A stretch of 64,000 nucleotides of DNA from contig JAFRGL010000016.1 in NCBI GenBank assembly GCA_017433825.1, positions 62,001-126,000 of the forward strand. The letters run 5' to 3'. How positions within the stretch are numbered: the first letter of the stretch is position 1; every line of letters starts with the position of its first letter. The stretch is from Eubacterium sp. GTDB taxonomy: Bacteria > Bacillota > Clostridia > Lachnospirales > Lachnospiraceae. The notes under the pieces are model-generated. The model was given only the letters and a program-made list of their open reading frames with translations, did no database searches and was not told the origin of the DNA. The translations under genes were made by a program, and so were the position numbers. This document shows positions 19,862 to 28,524 of the stretch, one piece after another.

Positions 19862-20239
19862 ATGGCAAATAAAGTCATCAACACCGCCGGCGCCCCGGCA
19901 GCCATCGGCCCTTACGTACAGGCAGTCCGGGCGGGAAATATGCTCTTTTCCTCCGGACAGCTGGGTCTTGTTCCCGAAACCGGCGAACTGCCGGAGAGTA
20001 TCGAGGCGCAGACCCGTCAGTCCCTGGCCAACATCGCGGCCATTCTGGAAGAAGCCGGTTTTGAAAAATCTGATGTGGTGAAAACCACCGTATTTATCAA
20101 GAACATGGGGGATTTCGGTAAGGTAAATGAAATCTACGCCGCCTTTTTCGGCGACGCGAAGCCTGCCAGGTCCTGCGTGGAAGTTGCCGCCCTGCCCAAA
20201 GGCGGACTGGTGGAAATAGAGTTTGTCGCAGTTAAATAA
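19862..20239 (+). CDS. ridA: RidA family enamine/imine deaminase
   Basis: A 125-residue protein covering the full RidA/YjgF/YER057c fold. The signature near the C-terminus, PARSCVEVAALPKGGLVEIE, contains the conserved arginine that holds the carboxylate of enamine/imine substrates. RidA proteins hydrolyse reactive 2-aminoacrylate-type intermediates released by PLP enzymes, freeing ammonia. It sits just after the MoaF-like gene, preceded by AAAGGA, and ends at a strong terminator facing glycyl radical enzyme 2. The partner enzyme making the reactive imine is not evident. Confidence 0.92.
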   Translation: MANKVINTAGAPAAIGPYVQAVRAGNMLFSSGQLGLVPETGELPESIEAQTRQSLANIAAILEEAGFEKSDVVKTTVFIKNMGDFGKVNEIYAAFFGDAKPARSCVEVAALPKGGLVEIEFVAVK

Positions 20240-20256
20240 CATCGTATGCGAAAGAA

Positions 20257-20286
20257 GCGCCTCCCTTATACGGGAGGCGCTCTTTT
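20257..20286. terminator. Terminator between ridA and glycyl radical enzyme 2
   Basis: GCGCCTCCC (20257-20265) pairs with GGGAGGCGC (20272-20280), followed by TCTTTTCTTT on the plus strand. Adenines before it allow use from the minus strand as well. Confidence 0.85.
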
Positions 20287-20315
20287 CTTTATTAAAGCTT
20301 ATCCTGATGAAACGT

Positions 20316-22769
20316 TTACAGTGATGCGTTCTCCGTCCGTTCAATCAGTGAATTCTGGCAGTCTGTGGTCAGTTCCACGAAGTAAGCGGAATAGCCTGCA
20401 ATTCTCACCACCAGGTCCTTGTAATCATCCGGATTCTCCTGGGCGTCCTTCATGGTCTGGGCGGATACAATATTGAACTGTACCTCCGCACCGCCCTGCT
20501 CCATGTAGGCTTTGATGAGGTTCGCCAGCTTTTCATTGCCGTCCTCCCTTTCCAGCGCCTTCGGATGGAACCTTAAGTTCAGGCATACGCCGTCCATGAA
20601 TTTACCATGGTCATAGCAGCATGAGGAATTCAACACAGCCGTCGGGCCGTGGGTATCCCTGCCGGGTCCCGGTGAAGCGGAGTCGGCGATGGGTGTTCCG
20701 GAAAGCCGTCCATCCGGGGTGGCCCAGGTCACATAGCCCTGGTGCACATGGTCTGCCGCGCCGTACAGGCCTGCGCGGTAATAATCGCAGAACTTGCTGG
20801 TGAACTTCATGCACATGTCGTAATAGCTGTGGGTGGCAAAGGTCATCCATTTATCCGCGTAAGGATCGTTGTTGCCGAAGTGTGGAACGTCCCTGATGAG
20901 CTTCTGCTGCAGCTCTTCATATCCCTGCCAGTTGGCCATGACAGCGTCATAAAGCTCCCTTGTGGAACAGATCTTCTTGTCGAAGCAGGCATATTCAATG
21001 GTGGAGAAGGAATCCGCCACGGTGGCAAGGCCTGTGCCGGTGCCGCCGAAATGATTGTATTTTGTGCCGCCTTCCACGATATCCAGCCCCCTTTCCATAC
21101 AGTTGTCCATGGAAATGGACAGGATGACGTGCGGCGTGAATTTCTCTATGACGTACTCGCCAAAGCAGTTGACGTTGACCATCCGCTGCATGACGTAGGT
21201 GGCTATTTTGATATAGGCTTCCTTCACCTCTTCGATGCTCTTCATATCATAGAGATAACCGGTGTGAATCTCACACTGTTCACCGTTGAACGGGTTTTTG
21301 CCGTCATTGATGGCCATGTCCAGACATACGGAGAAGAATACGCTGCCATTGGGCGGAACGATGCCGTTGCACTGGGCGTTTTCATTGCCGGAGCCGGTAA
21401 TCTCCTGGCAGCCGATCAGCGCGTAATCCCTGGCGTCTTCCAGGGTCATGCCCAGTTCTCTCTGCACTGCCGGGATGACCACTTCGTCATTGTAGTACAG
21501 CGGGATGCCGCCGCAGCGTTTCGTGGTCTCAATGGCGCACTCCACCAGGCTGTCCGGGATATCCTTATGCATCCTTAATGTAATTGTGGGATCATGCCGG
21601 CCCATTCTTGCCATGGTTTCCAGCACCATGTAGGTAACGGTATTGGTGGCGTCTTTGCCGGTCTTCGGATCAGTTCCGCCGATGGTGGTATGCATGTAGG
21701 TATTGCCCATGCCCAGGATGGAAACGGCCGCGGGCGGCGTACCTCCCCAGCCCCTGGAAATATTTAAGAAGAAGTTATCGGTGATTTCCTGGGCTTCATC
21801 CAGCGTAATACTGCCCTCCGCAAGCTGTTTTTCCAGATACGGGCCGGTAATCTGGTCAAAACGGCCGCAGGAAGAAATTGCGCCGATATTGCACATGACT
21901 ATCATCTGCAGGTACAGAAGCTCCAGCTGGCAGGCCTCCCGGTATGTCCTTGCGGGATTCACGGAAATCCAGTCCAGGCCGTCCGCCATGGATAAAAGCT
22001 CTGCCTTCCTGTTCTCATCCTCCGTCTTCTCCGCTTTTGCCCGGCAGGCTTCCGCATAACGGCGGATGAGTCTTTCCGCACCGTCGCAGACGATAACCAC
22101 GGCGGAATAGAATACGTATTTATCCATCTTTCCGCCGTCCAGGGTCAGTCTGTTTTCATCCAGCCAGTCCTTAGCATATTTACGGATGGCTCCGAAGCCG
22201 CCGTCCACAATTTTCTTATAGCCGGGTGTGGTATGCCCGGTTACGCCGGAAATACTGAAATAGTCTCCCGTCAGCGCATGGCCTACACCCAGACGGGCCA
22301 GTTCCCGCAGGTCGTCCGGGAACCACGCATTGGTGATATCGGAATAGGTTTTCCCCTTCCAGTATTCGCCGACTGCCAGAAGCTTCTGATAGTCTTCCTC
22401 GGAAATACACATCGGGATGCCGTCGGAATCCGGATTGTGGTACAGACCGTCCTCCCGCTTCGTCCATTCCCCTTTCATAACCATAAAGGGCACCCAGCCC
22501 ATTCCGCCGTAATCCGGATTATGGGAACTGCCGCAGAAATGCGCGGCCATATTTCCCACAAGCACGTCTTCGTCTTCCACCAGGCAGGTCACCTTGTCGC
22601 ACATCGCATAAAAGGTCTTTGCCCTGCGTATATGCGGAACCGCCATTCCCCACTGCGTGTGGGCTTCTGTAATAATCTCCGCCCGTTCCGCGTCAAACTG
22701 AATAACACGGTCGCGGATGCGCTGATGCAGACGCATCATCCTGTCGCTGACTTTTCTGAACTGGTACAT
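20316..22769 (-). CDS. Glycyl radical enzyme with an atypical GCQE active site (GRE 2)
   Basis: An 817-residue member of the pyruvate formate-lyase superfamily. The glycyl radical site is RIAGYSAYF (glycine about 792). The thiyl cysteine lies in ALIGCQEITGSGNENAQC (about C454); the residue after it is Gln, where dehydratase and lyase relatives usually have Val or Ile before the catalytic Glu. The N-terminal half has the usual barrel landmarks (TGHTTPGY, GGFGAIRKYA). No activating enzyme is encoded in the window. It faces ridA and the MoaF-like gene and is divergent from a UroD-fold methyltransferase. AGGAG precedes the ATG. Substrate unknown. Confidence 0.88.
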   Translation of the reverse strand: MYQFRKVSDRMMRLHQRIRDRVIQFDAERAEIITEAHTQWGMAVPHIRRAKTFYAMCDKVTCLVEDEDVLVGNMAAHFCGSSHNPDYGGMGWVPFMVMKGEWTKREDGLYHNPDSDGIPMCISEEDYQKLLAVGEYWKGKTYSDITNAWFPDDLRELARLGVGHALTGDYFSISGVTGHTTPGYKKIVDGGFGAIRKYAKDWLDENRLTLDGGKMDKYVFYSAVVIVCDGAERLIRRYAEACRAKAEKTEDENRKAELLSMADGLDWISVNPARTYREACQLELLYLQMIVMCNIGAISSCGRFDQITGPYLEKQLAEGSITLDEAQEITDNFFLNISRGWGGTPPAAVSILGMGNTYMHTTIGGTDPKTGKDATNTVTYMVLETMARMGRHDPTITLRMHKDIPDSLVECAIETTKRCGGIPLYYNDEVVIPAVQRELGMTLEDARDYALIGCQEITGSGNENAQCNGIVPPNGSVFFSVCLDMAINDGKNPFNGEQCEIHTGYLYDMKSIEEVKEAYIKIATYVMQRMVNVNCFGEYVIEKFTPHVILSISMDNCMERGLDIVEGGTKYNHFGGTGTGLATVADSFSTIEYACFDKKICSTRELYDAVMANWQGYEELQQKLIRDVPHFGNNDPYADKWMTFATHSYYDMCMKFTSKFCDYYRAGLYGAADHVHQGYVTWATPDGRLSGTPIADSASPGPGRDTHGPTAVLNSSCCYDHGKFMDGVCLNLRFHPKALEREDGNEKLANLIKAYMEQGGAEVQFNIVSAQTMKDAQENPDDYKDLVVRIAGYSAYFVELTTDCQNSLIERTENASL

Positions 22770-23042
22770 GATTTTTCTCCTTTAAAATGTTCCTGCTGCT
22801 GTCTATTATATTCCTTCCATAATAATACTGCCCGGTGGCTTTGAATAAGCCGTCAGGAATGAAGTTTCTTTTGTCAATTGTAACAAATACAGCTGTTCTT
22901 TTTAATTATTTTACAACATTATGCACACAGGATCAACCATGTAATGCAGGCGAATCTTATGCATAACTGCGATTGAAAACGATCCGCCGTACAGTTATTT
23001 TTATAGTAGGAAAAAGAATAAGATACAGCAGGAGAAATAAAT

Positions 23043-24092
23043 ATGGCAAAAATAACACCGAAAGACAATTATCTGAAGTTAGTAAACGGCGGCCATCCGG
23101 AATATGTTCCGTATTATACCATGATGGGCGAAGAATACATGGGCGAGGCAGCCACCAAAATGATGATGGCCAATATTTTCCCCAGTGACGGCTTTGTGGA
23201 CGGCGGCAAGGATATGTGGGGCGTACCGCATAAGGCAGACCGTACCATGGGCATCGCCATGCCGGACACCAGCATTACGATTCTGGAAGACATCTTCGAC
23301 TGGCGGGACGTGATAAAATTCCCGGAACCGGTTCCGAATCTGGACCTGCACAAACAGTATGAGGACGGCCTCAGGATGTTCAATATCGACAGGGAAAAAT
23401 CCGCAGTAACCTTAAGCCCGGGCTTTTCTCCTTTTCAGGAGCTGATGGGCCTGATGGGGTTCACCGGCGGTCTGATTGCCATCATGGAGGAACCGGAAGA
23501 GGTCTCTGAAATGCTTAATGCGATGATTGACCACATCGAACCCTACTTTGATAAAATACTGGATGAATTCAAACCGGATATCTGGTACCTGGTGGACGAC
23601 ACCGCGGCCCGCCAGACGCCCTTCTTCTCGCCGCAGGTTTATCATGATCTGTTCCTGCCGCTTTACAGAAGGCTGGCAAAACCCGCAAATGACCGGGGGA
23701 TTCCGATCCAGTTCCACAACTGCGGACGGTGCGAGGACTTCCTGGATGACATGATTGATTACGGCGTAACGCTCTGGGATCCGGCACAGGAAACCAACAA
23801 GCTTCTGGACATCAAGGAGAAATACAAAGGAAAGCTGTCTATAATCGGTGCCTGGGACTGGGATATCCACATGCCGAAGAATTATCCGGAGTACTCTGAA
23901 GAGGAACTTCGGCAGTCCATCCGCGACTGTATCGACACGTACGCGCCGGGCGGCGGCTTCGGCATGATCTGCTGGCCCATCAGCTACAAGGGCGACCCGG
24001 TCATCAAGGAAGTAAACCGCATCATCAGGGATGAATGCCACTGGTATGCCAGGGAATTCTACGGATACACGGCCGACGGACCCAGACCGTAA
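23043..24092 (+). CDS. UroD-fold methyltransferase, stand-alone (MtaA/MtvB-like)
   Basis: A 349-residue protein of the uroporphyrinogen decarboxylase superfamily, of the kind that moves methyl groups between a methyl donor and a corrinoid protein. The HxC zinc motif is seen as FHNCG (H225, C227), supporting methyltransferase rather than decarboxylase function. CAGGAG precedes the ATG. It has its own terminator and no corrinoid protein next to it, so it would have to use the corrinoid protein at 52.3 kb or another elsewhere. It shares its fold with the enzyme at 51.1 kb but the two are clearly diverged. Methyl donor unknown. Confidence 0.82.
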   Translation: MAKITPKDNYLKLVNGGHPEYVPYYTMMGEEYMGEAATKMMMANIFPSDGFVDGGKDMWGVPHKADRTMGIAMPDTSITILEDIFDWRDVIKFPEPVPNLDLHKQYEDGLRMFNIDREKSAVTLSPGFSPFQELMGLMGFTGGLIAIMEEPEEVSEMLNAMIDHIEPYFDKILDEFKPDIWYLVDDTAARQTPFFSPQVYHDLFLPLYRRLAKPANDRGIPIQFHNCGRCEDFLDDMIDYGVTLWDPAQETNKLLDIKEKYKGKLSIIGAWDWDIHMPKNYPEYSEEELRQSIRDCIDTYAPGGGFGMICWPISYKGDPVIKEVNRIIRDECHWYAREFYGYTADGPRP

Positions 24093-24106
24093 ATAAACCT
24101 TTTCAA

Positions 24107-24148
24107 ACATGAAAAAAGCGCAGTCACAAGGCTGCGCTTTTTTCATGT
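24107..24148. terminator. Bidirectional terminator between convergent units
   Basis: A long symmetric hairpin, ACATGAAAAAAGCGCAG (24107-24123) with CTGCGCTTTTTTCATGT (24132-24148). It carries A- and T-runs that serve both strands. Confidence 0.9.
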
Positions 24149-24156
24149 TTCAGTAT

Positions 24157-24771
24157 TCAGGCAAAGGCCTTCATGGTCATGAGGCCCAGGATGTATTCGC
24201 AGACCACCACGCGGTCTTCACCGGAGAAGGCTTTCGGGAAATTGTCCGAAAACAATATCTGGGCTGAAGCCGGAAATTCATCGTCACCCTCCCAGAGGAT
24301 AAACTGCAGGGACAGTCCCGGCATGAATTCAATTTCATATGCCGTGCCGGAGCTCTTTACCGTTTTCCCGCCCAGTGCTTCACAGCCTTTGCGGAACGCT
24401 TCCGGTTTGGTGCCGAAGGTCCCTGCCAGGCGGTTAATGCACCGCTGGGTAAATTTGGCGTTGTACAAATCCCCGTTCGGAAGGTTCCTGTATGCCGCAA
24501 ATACATTTGAGGTTCCTGCGGCCCTGCCCTCCAGAAGATACCGCAGAAATAAGATTCTGTCCTTGTCCCGGAATCCTTCATTTTCAAAGTCGGGCCAGGT
24601 TATCTTTTTCTCATTCCCGCAGACTGTGAGGGTAAACGTATTTTCTTCGGGCGTCAGTCCGCACCGCGCGGCGATTTCCTGCACGTCGGCTGCCCGGAAA
24701 AGCTCCCTGTAATGCGCCAGCGGCAGTTCCGTCAGGTTATTTGCGCCGTAAGGCGGCTTTTTATTTTCCAT
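24157..24771 (-). CDS. DUF3786 protein at the end of the Wood-Ljungdahl maturation block
   Basis: A 204-residue soluble protein matching the DUF3786 pattern (LAHYRELFRAADVQEIAARC near the start, LRYLLEGR in the middle, VVCEYILGL at the end). The family is often found with CODH/ACS and corrinoid genes of anaerobes, but its role is unknown. Its ATG overlaps the end of the corrinoid activator gene by 11 bases, which argues for tight co-translation and a role in corrinoid or metal-centre maturation. It is the last gene of its unit. Confidence 0.75.
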   Translation of the reverse strand: MENKKPPYGANNLTELPLAHYRELFRAADVQEIAARCGLTPEENTFTLTVCGNEKKITWPDFENEGFRDKDRILFLRYLLEGRAAGTSNVFAAYRNLPNGDLYNAKFTQRCINRLAGTFGTKPEAFRKGCEALGGKTVKSSGTAYEIEFMPGLSLQFILWEGDDEFPASAQILFSDNFPKAFSGEDRVVVCEYILGLMTMKAFA

Positions 24772-26695
24772 ATTCCACCTCTACCGACGGGAACAGGCTC
24801 GCATCCGTATGCGGAAGGAAGCAGGCTGCGATGAATTCATCCATGTAGCCCGGTTCATTGGAAAGCTCCACGTAGGTCATGTTGTTGGCAAGCTCTTCCG
24901 TCTTCTCTTCGGCAGTGCGGGACAGTACCATGGCATAGGCGCCGGCCAGGGAGGAGTTGCCGATATAGCTGTATTTTGCTTCGTCGATGTCCGGGAACAT
25001 GCCGATGGTCACCGCGTTTCGGAAATTGATGCCGCTTCCGATACCGCCCGCGATAAGAAGGTGGTCCAGGTCATCCGGCTCCATGCCGATCTGCCGAAGC
25101 ATCAGCAGGGTTGCGGAGAATACCGCGCCCTTGGCACGGACGAAGTTGTCGATGTCCACTTCATTGATGGTTACGTCACGGCCGGAGGCGGATTCATTCG
25201 CAAACGCGATGACATAGCTTCCCATGCCGTATTCGTCATGGCGGATCCGCTCGCCTTCCCGGTGCATCTTTCCGCGGGAATCGATGATGCCGGTGCGGAA
25301 CAGTTCCGCAACGATATCGATAATGCCGGAACCGCACAGGCCTGCCGGCTTCTGCCCTTCCCCGCCGATGATATCCATGGTGGGCACCATGGTATCCACG
25401 TCGATTTTAATGGCCTGGATTGCGCCGTTGGTGGCACGCATGCCGCAGGAAATCTCACCGCCCTCGAAAGCCGGTCCCGCAGAGCAGGCGCAGGTAAACA
25501 TGTATTCATTGTTGCCCAGCACGATTTCTCCGTTGGTACCCAGGTCGATGAAGAGGGTCATCTCTTCGCTGTCCCAGAGTCTTCCCGCCAGTACGCCTGC
25601 GGTGATATCGCCGCCCACGTAACTGCCCGTATTCGGTGCCAGGATGAGGGAGGCTTCCGGGTTCAGTCCCGGGAACACGTCAGCTGCCCGCATTTCCTCC
25701 ACATCGAAGAAGGAAGGAATGAAGGGCTCCATCCTTACCGGGTCGGAAAACAGTCCCAGAAGCAGATGGCTCATGGTGGTATTTCCGGCACAGCATACAT
25801 GGAAAATACGGTCCAGCGGAACGCCGGACTGGTGTACCAGCTCGTCGATGAGCGGAATGATGGTCTCTTCCACAACCGCCTTGCGCAGTCTCTGCCTTCC
25901 GCCGTCTTTTACGGATTCGATAATCCGGTTGATAACATCCGCGCCGTAGCGTATCTGGCCGTTGCCTGCAGAAGCCCTGGCCAGAAGCTTTCCGCTTTCC
26001 ATATCCGCAAGGGCTGCCGTCACGGTAGTGGTACCGATATCAATGGCAAGGCCGCAGACGGGATATTCGTCCTCCGGTCCGAAAATATCCAGTATACGGA
26101 CCGAATCCCCCATATCCTCCAGAATGCAGCGCACGGAAAAGTCGTGTTCCCGCAATACGGCTGCCAGCTTCCTTAATGCCTGGAATGAAAGCTTCGCTTC
26201 TTTGCCGCAGGCGGCGGAAACGGCATTCTTAATCCGTTCATTGTCCGGCATGGTATCATCCAGGGTAGGCTCGTCCATGGTTACATTGACGGAACAGGCC
26301 GCCGGTCTTCCGGAAATGCCTGCCTGCGCAAGCCCGGTTATTACATCGTCAAAGGCCTGGCGCACCTTCGGATCGGATAAATCCGCGGTACGGATATCCG
26401 CCTTGAATGCGGAAGCTGATTTCGGTACTTCGATGACCACGTCCTCGACAACCGAAGACTGGCAGGCCAGACACCATCCGTCTTCAAATTCTTCATCCGT
26501 CAGATGTCTGGATTTTTCCGCATGCAGAGCACCTTCTGCTACACGCATCCGGCATTTGCCGCAGGTTCCGTTACCGTTGCACGGCGCGTCCACATCCACG
26601 CCTGTTCTCTTGGCGATGGCCAGAAGATTGTCTTCAAATCTGGCTTCAGCTGTTACCTGTTTCCCGTCTTCAAACGCAAATGTTACTTTCGGCAT
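24761..26695 (-). CDS. acsV: RACo: ATP-dependent reductive activator of the corrinoid iron-sulfur protein
   Basis: A 644-residue protein that reduces the inactive Co(II) corrinoid of the Wood-Ljungdahl corrinoid protein (AcsCD) back to Co(I), using ATP and electrons from a [2Fe-2S] cluster. The N-terminal ferredoxin domain has cysteines C39, C45, C48 and C75/C78 (DAPCNGNGTCGKC, WCLACQ). A linker domain spans about 96-210. The ASKHA-type ATPase domain begins near LAIDIGTTTVTAA and includes FIDLGTNGEIVLG and AGGIGSGINFRNA. Length fits the family. It lies downstream of the nickel factors and is coupled to DUF3786. Confidence 0.93.
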   Translation of the reverse strand: MPKVTFAFEDGKQVTAEARFEDNLLAIAKRTGVDVDAPCNGNGTCGKCRMRVAEGALHAEKSRHLTDEEFEDGWCLACQSSVVEDVVIEVPKSASAFKADIRTADLSDPKVRQAFDDVITGLAQAGISGRPAACSVNVTMDEPTLDDTMPDNERIKNAVSAACGKEAKLSFQALRKLAAVLREHDFSVRCILEDMGDSVRILDIFGPEDEYPVCGLAIDIGTTTVTAALADMESGKLLARASAGNGQIRYGADVINRIIESVKDGGRQRLRKAVVEETIIPLIDELVHQSGVPLDRIFHVCCAGNTTMSHLLLGLFSDPVRMEPFIPSFFDVEEMRAADVFPGLNPEASLILAPNTGSYVGGDITAGVLAGRLWDSEEMTLFIDLGTNGEIVLGNNEYMFTCACSAGPAFEGGEISCGMRATNGAIQAIKIDVDTMVPTMDIIGGEGQKPAGLCGSGIIDIVAELFRTGIIDSRGKMHREGERIRHDEYGMGSYVIAFANESASGRDVTINEVDIDNFVRAKGAVFSATLLMLRQIGMEPDDLDHLLIAGGIGSGINFRNAVTIGMFPDIDEAKYSYIGNSSLAGAYAMVLSRTAEEKTEELANNMTYVELSNEPGYMDEFIAACFLPHTDASLFPSVEVEYGK

Positions 26696-26780
26696 GATTC
26701 TTCTCCTTTTTACGCAGTATACAGACCGTCCGCCGTATGCTGCGGCAAACAGTCTGCATAGATCGTTTCGTGTAAATGAA

Positions 26781-27551
26781 TCAGAGCTTCATTTCATCAA
26801 AAATCCTGTAGAGTTCCGTCTTGAAATGATTCTCCTTCGGGAGTTCGGCAGTGGGTTTCCCCTCACCGTCGTACTCAAAAAGCTCTTCATCGTGGGGAAG
26901 GACTCCTGCCAGATCCATTCCGCACTCTTTAACCGTATCAAGTACGGTTGCTGAAGCACCCGACGCGGGTGCCCGGTTGATAATCAGTTTGATTTCCTTT
27001 GCTCCCAGATCCAGCTCCTTGGCCAGATCGTAAATCCTTCCGGCGGTCATAACGCCGCGGCGGGAACAGTCGGATACAATAATCACCACATCCACTTTCG
27101 GCAGCACGCCTCTGCTGATGTGCTCCATACCGGCTTCATTGTCCACAACCACATATTTGTAGTTGCCGGCATACTTTGCCACTTGTGAAGACAGAATGCC
27201 GTTGACGAAGCAGTAGCAGCCCTTGCCCTGGGTACGGCCCATGACAAGGAGATCGTAATCGTCTCCTTCCGAAAGGGCGTCCGCGAACTTCATTTCCGCA
27301 TACTCCTGCTTGGTCATGCCTAAGGGAATGGGGCTTTTCGGCTCCAGCTCGGCCCGCGCCATTTCCTCCCGGATGGAACCTAAAGTATCTTCGATTTCCA
27401 TACCAAGGACTTCATTCAGGTTCTCATTCGCATCGGCATCCACTGCCAGAATGGGTCTTTTATTGTGTTCGGCCAGGTATTTGATCAGCATGCCGCAGAT
27501 AGTGGTTTTCCCCACACCGCCTTTACCGGCCAGCGCAATTGTTTTTGCCAT
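26781..27551 (-). CDS. cooC: CooC-type nickel-insertion ATPase (copy 1, maturation block)
   Basis: A MinD/ParA-like P-loop ATPase of 256 residues with the deviant Walker A motif GKGGVGKTT at residues 9-17. The C-x-C pair in GKGCYCFVN is the dimer-interface metal site of CooC proteins, which load nickel into the CODH C-cluster or the ACS A-cluster. It sits between CooT and RACo. A second, quite different CooC lies between acsA and acsB at 33.5 kb, so one copy may serve CODH and the other ACS. GGAG precedes the ATG. Confidence 0.9.
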   Translation of the reverse strand: MAKTIALAGKGGVGKTTICGMLIKYLAEHNKRPILAVDADANENLNEVLGMEIEDTLGSIREEMARAELEPKSPIPLGMTKQEYAEMKFADALSEGDDYDLLVMGRTQGKGCYCFVNGILSSQVAKYAGNYKYVVVDNEAGMEHISRGVLPKVDVVIIVSDCSRRGVMTAGRIYDLAKELDLGAKEIKLIINRAPASGASATVLDTVKECGMDLAGVLPHDEELFEYDGEGKPTAELPKENHFKTELYRIFDEMKL

Positions 27552-27566
27552 TTCCTGCTCCTTTTT

Positions 27567-27785
27567 TTAAATCTCCGTCAGTGAATATATCGTGGGGATA
27601 CCCTTAGCCCTCACCGTATAACGGATGCCGCCGGGAATGTCTTCCCTCTCATAGCTGTCCGCATACGGTTCCTGCTGCCTGATCCATTTATCCGGATCGT
27701 CGGTTTCGATTTCCTCGAAGAAAACATCCCTCATGGTATTATTCTTGCACTGATTCTTGATATCTCTGATTACTTCGTATTCCAT
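27567..27785 (-). CDS. Unknown 72-aa acidic protein in the nickel block
   Basis: Not recognised. A small soluble protein that is acidic in the middle (FFEEIETDDPDKWI) with a C-terminal strand-like part (GGIRYTVRAKGIPTIYSLTE). Its ATG follows the CooT stop by one base and cooC follows 15 bases after its stop, so it belongs to the same transcript. Position suggests a role in CODH/ACS metal-centre assembly. It has one cysteine and no histidines, so direct nickel binding is unlikely. Confidence 0.65.
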   Translation of the reverse strand: MEYEVIRDIKNQCKNNTMRDVFFEEIETDDPDKWIRQQEPYADSYEREDIPGGIRYTVRAKGIPTIYSLTEI

Positions 27786-27786
27786 G

Positions 27787-27975
27787 TCACTCCGTTGCCA
27801 GGACTACGGTGCCGCCGGTCAGATCCACGAAGGAAATATGGCCTTTGATCTTCATGTCCATACCCATTACGTCTGTGAGGGTAACCTCGTCTCCGTCAAC
27901 CCTGATCTCCGCCACATAACGGGCAGCTACCTTATCCTCTTCTTTTTCATTTAAATACGCGGTTGAAAGACACAT
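27787..27975 (-). CDS. cooT: CooT-family nickel-binding protein, 62 aa
   Basis: Begins with the diagnostic Met-Cys (MCLSTAYL), the cysteine being the nickel ligand known in CooT of Rhodospirillum rubrum. The rest is a short all-beta protein (YVAEIRVDGDEVTLTDVM, ISFVDLTGGTVVLATE), matching the family in length and pattern. CooT takes part in nickel handling for CO dehydrogenase. AAAGGAG precedes the start. It lies just after the histidine-rich protein gene and is read with it and cooC. Confidence 0.88.
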   Translation of the reverse strand: MCLSTAYLNEKEEDKVAARYVAEIRVDGDEVTLTDVMGMDMKIKGHISFVDLTGGTVVLATE

Positions 27976-27987
27976 ATCATTTCTCCT

Positions 27988-28524
27988 TTATAACAGTTCC
28001 AGCACTTTCGCCAGCTCTTCATTGCCCTTGCGGATGGTCTCCACCGCATTTTTAATCTGCGCCTGCGCTTCCGCGGAAAGTGTTCCCGCTACCTGCTCCA
28101 GCTCGGTCAGATGGCTGCGGTTATGCTCCACCATATAGTTCAGCAGCGCTTTCGGTGTTACTTCCTGCTGATGCGGATGCTCGTGGGTGTGTTCATGACC
28201 ATGGTCATGGGTATGCGGGTGCGCATGTGAATGTTCCTCATCATGTACATGCTCATGAGGAGCGTCGTGTTCATGAAGATGTTCATGACTGTGGGGATGT
28301 TCATGTTCGTGGGTATGCTCATGCACATGCCCGTGGCTGTGGACGGTGCCGTCCGCATGCGTATGCTCATGTGTATGTTCGTGCTCATGGCAGTGCTCAT
28401 GCTCGTGATGGTGTTCATGATCATGGTGATGTTCATGGTCATGATGTTCGTGCTTTTCGCAGCAGCAGCTTTCCTGCTCTTTTACTTCTTCCTCATGTAC
28501 ATGAGGTTCTCCGGTTTCATGCAT
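27988..28524 (-). CDS. Histidine-rich nickel-binding protein, CooJ-like in composition
   Basis: About 178 residues with roughly 50 histidines. Between residues 12 and 125 nearly every second residue is His, alternating mostly with Glu, Asp, Thr or Ser (HEHEHTHEHTH type), with a CCCEK cluster at the start of the tract. The last 55 residues form an ordinary helical domain (LLNYMVEHNRSHLTELEQVAG). CooJ, a His-tailed nickel chaperone, is encoded with CooC and CooT in R. rubrum; here the His tract comes first. AGGAGG lies 9 bases before the ATG at 28524; a TTG eight codons further up (28548) would swallow that site. Nickel storage or delivery is inferred. Confidence 0.82.
   Translation of the reverse strand: MHETGEPHVHEEEVKEQESCCCEKHEHHDHEHHHDHEHHHEHEHCHEHEHTHEHTHADGTVHSHGHVHEHTHEHEHPHSHEHLHEHDAPHEHVHDEEHSHAHPHTHDHGHEHTHEHPHQQEVTPKALLNYMVEHNRSHLTELEQVAGTLSAEAQAQIKNAVETIRKGNEELAKVLELL

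Noticed and set aside
18857-20344. 495-codon frame on the minus strand
   Set aside because: It lies antisense across the MoaF-like and RidA genes, both of which have recognisable families and good ribosome sites.
23043-24092. Haem-pathway uroporphyrinogen decarboxylase (hemE)
   Set aside because: No other haem genes are present, and the HNC metal-site pattern is that of the corrinoid methyltransferase branch of the superfamily.
24809-26176. 455-codon plus-strand frame opposite RACo
   Set aside because: Shadow of a recognised 644-residue protein; low-quality composition and no ribosome site.
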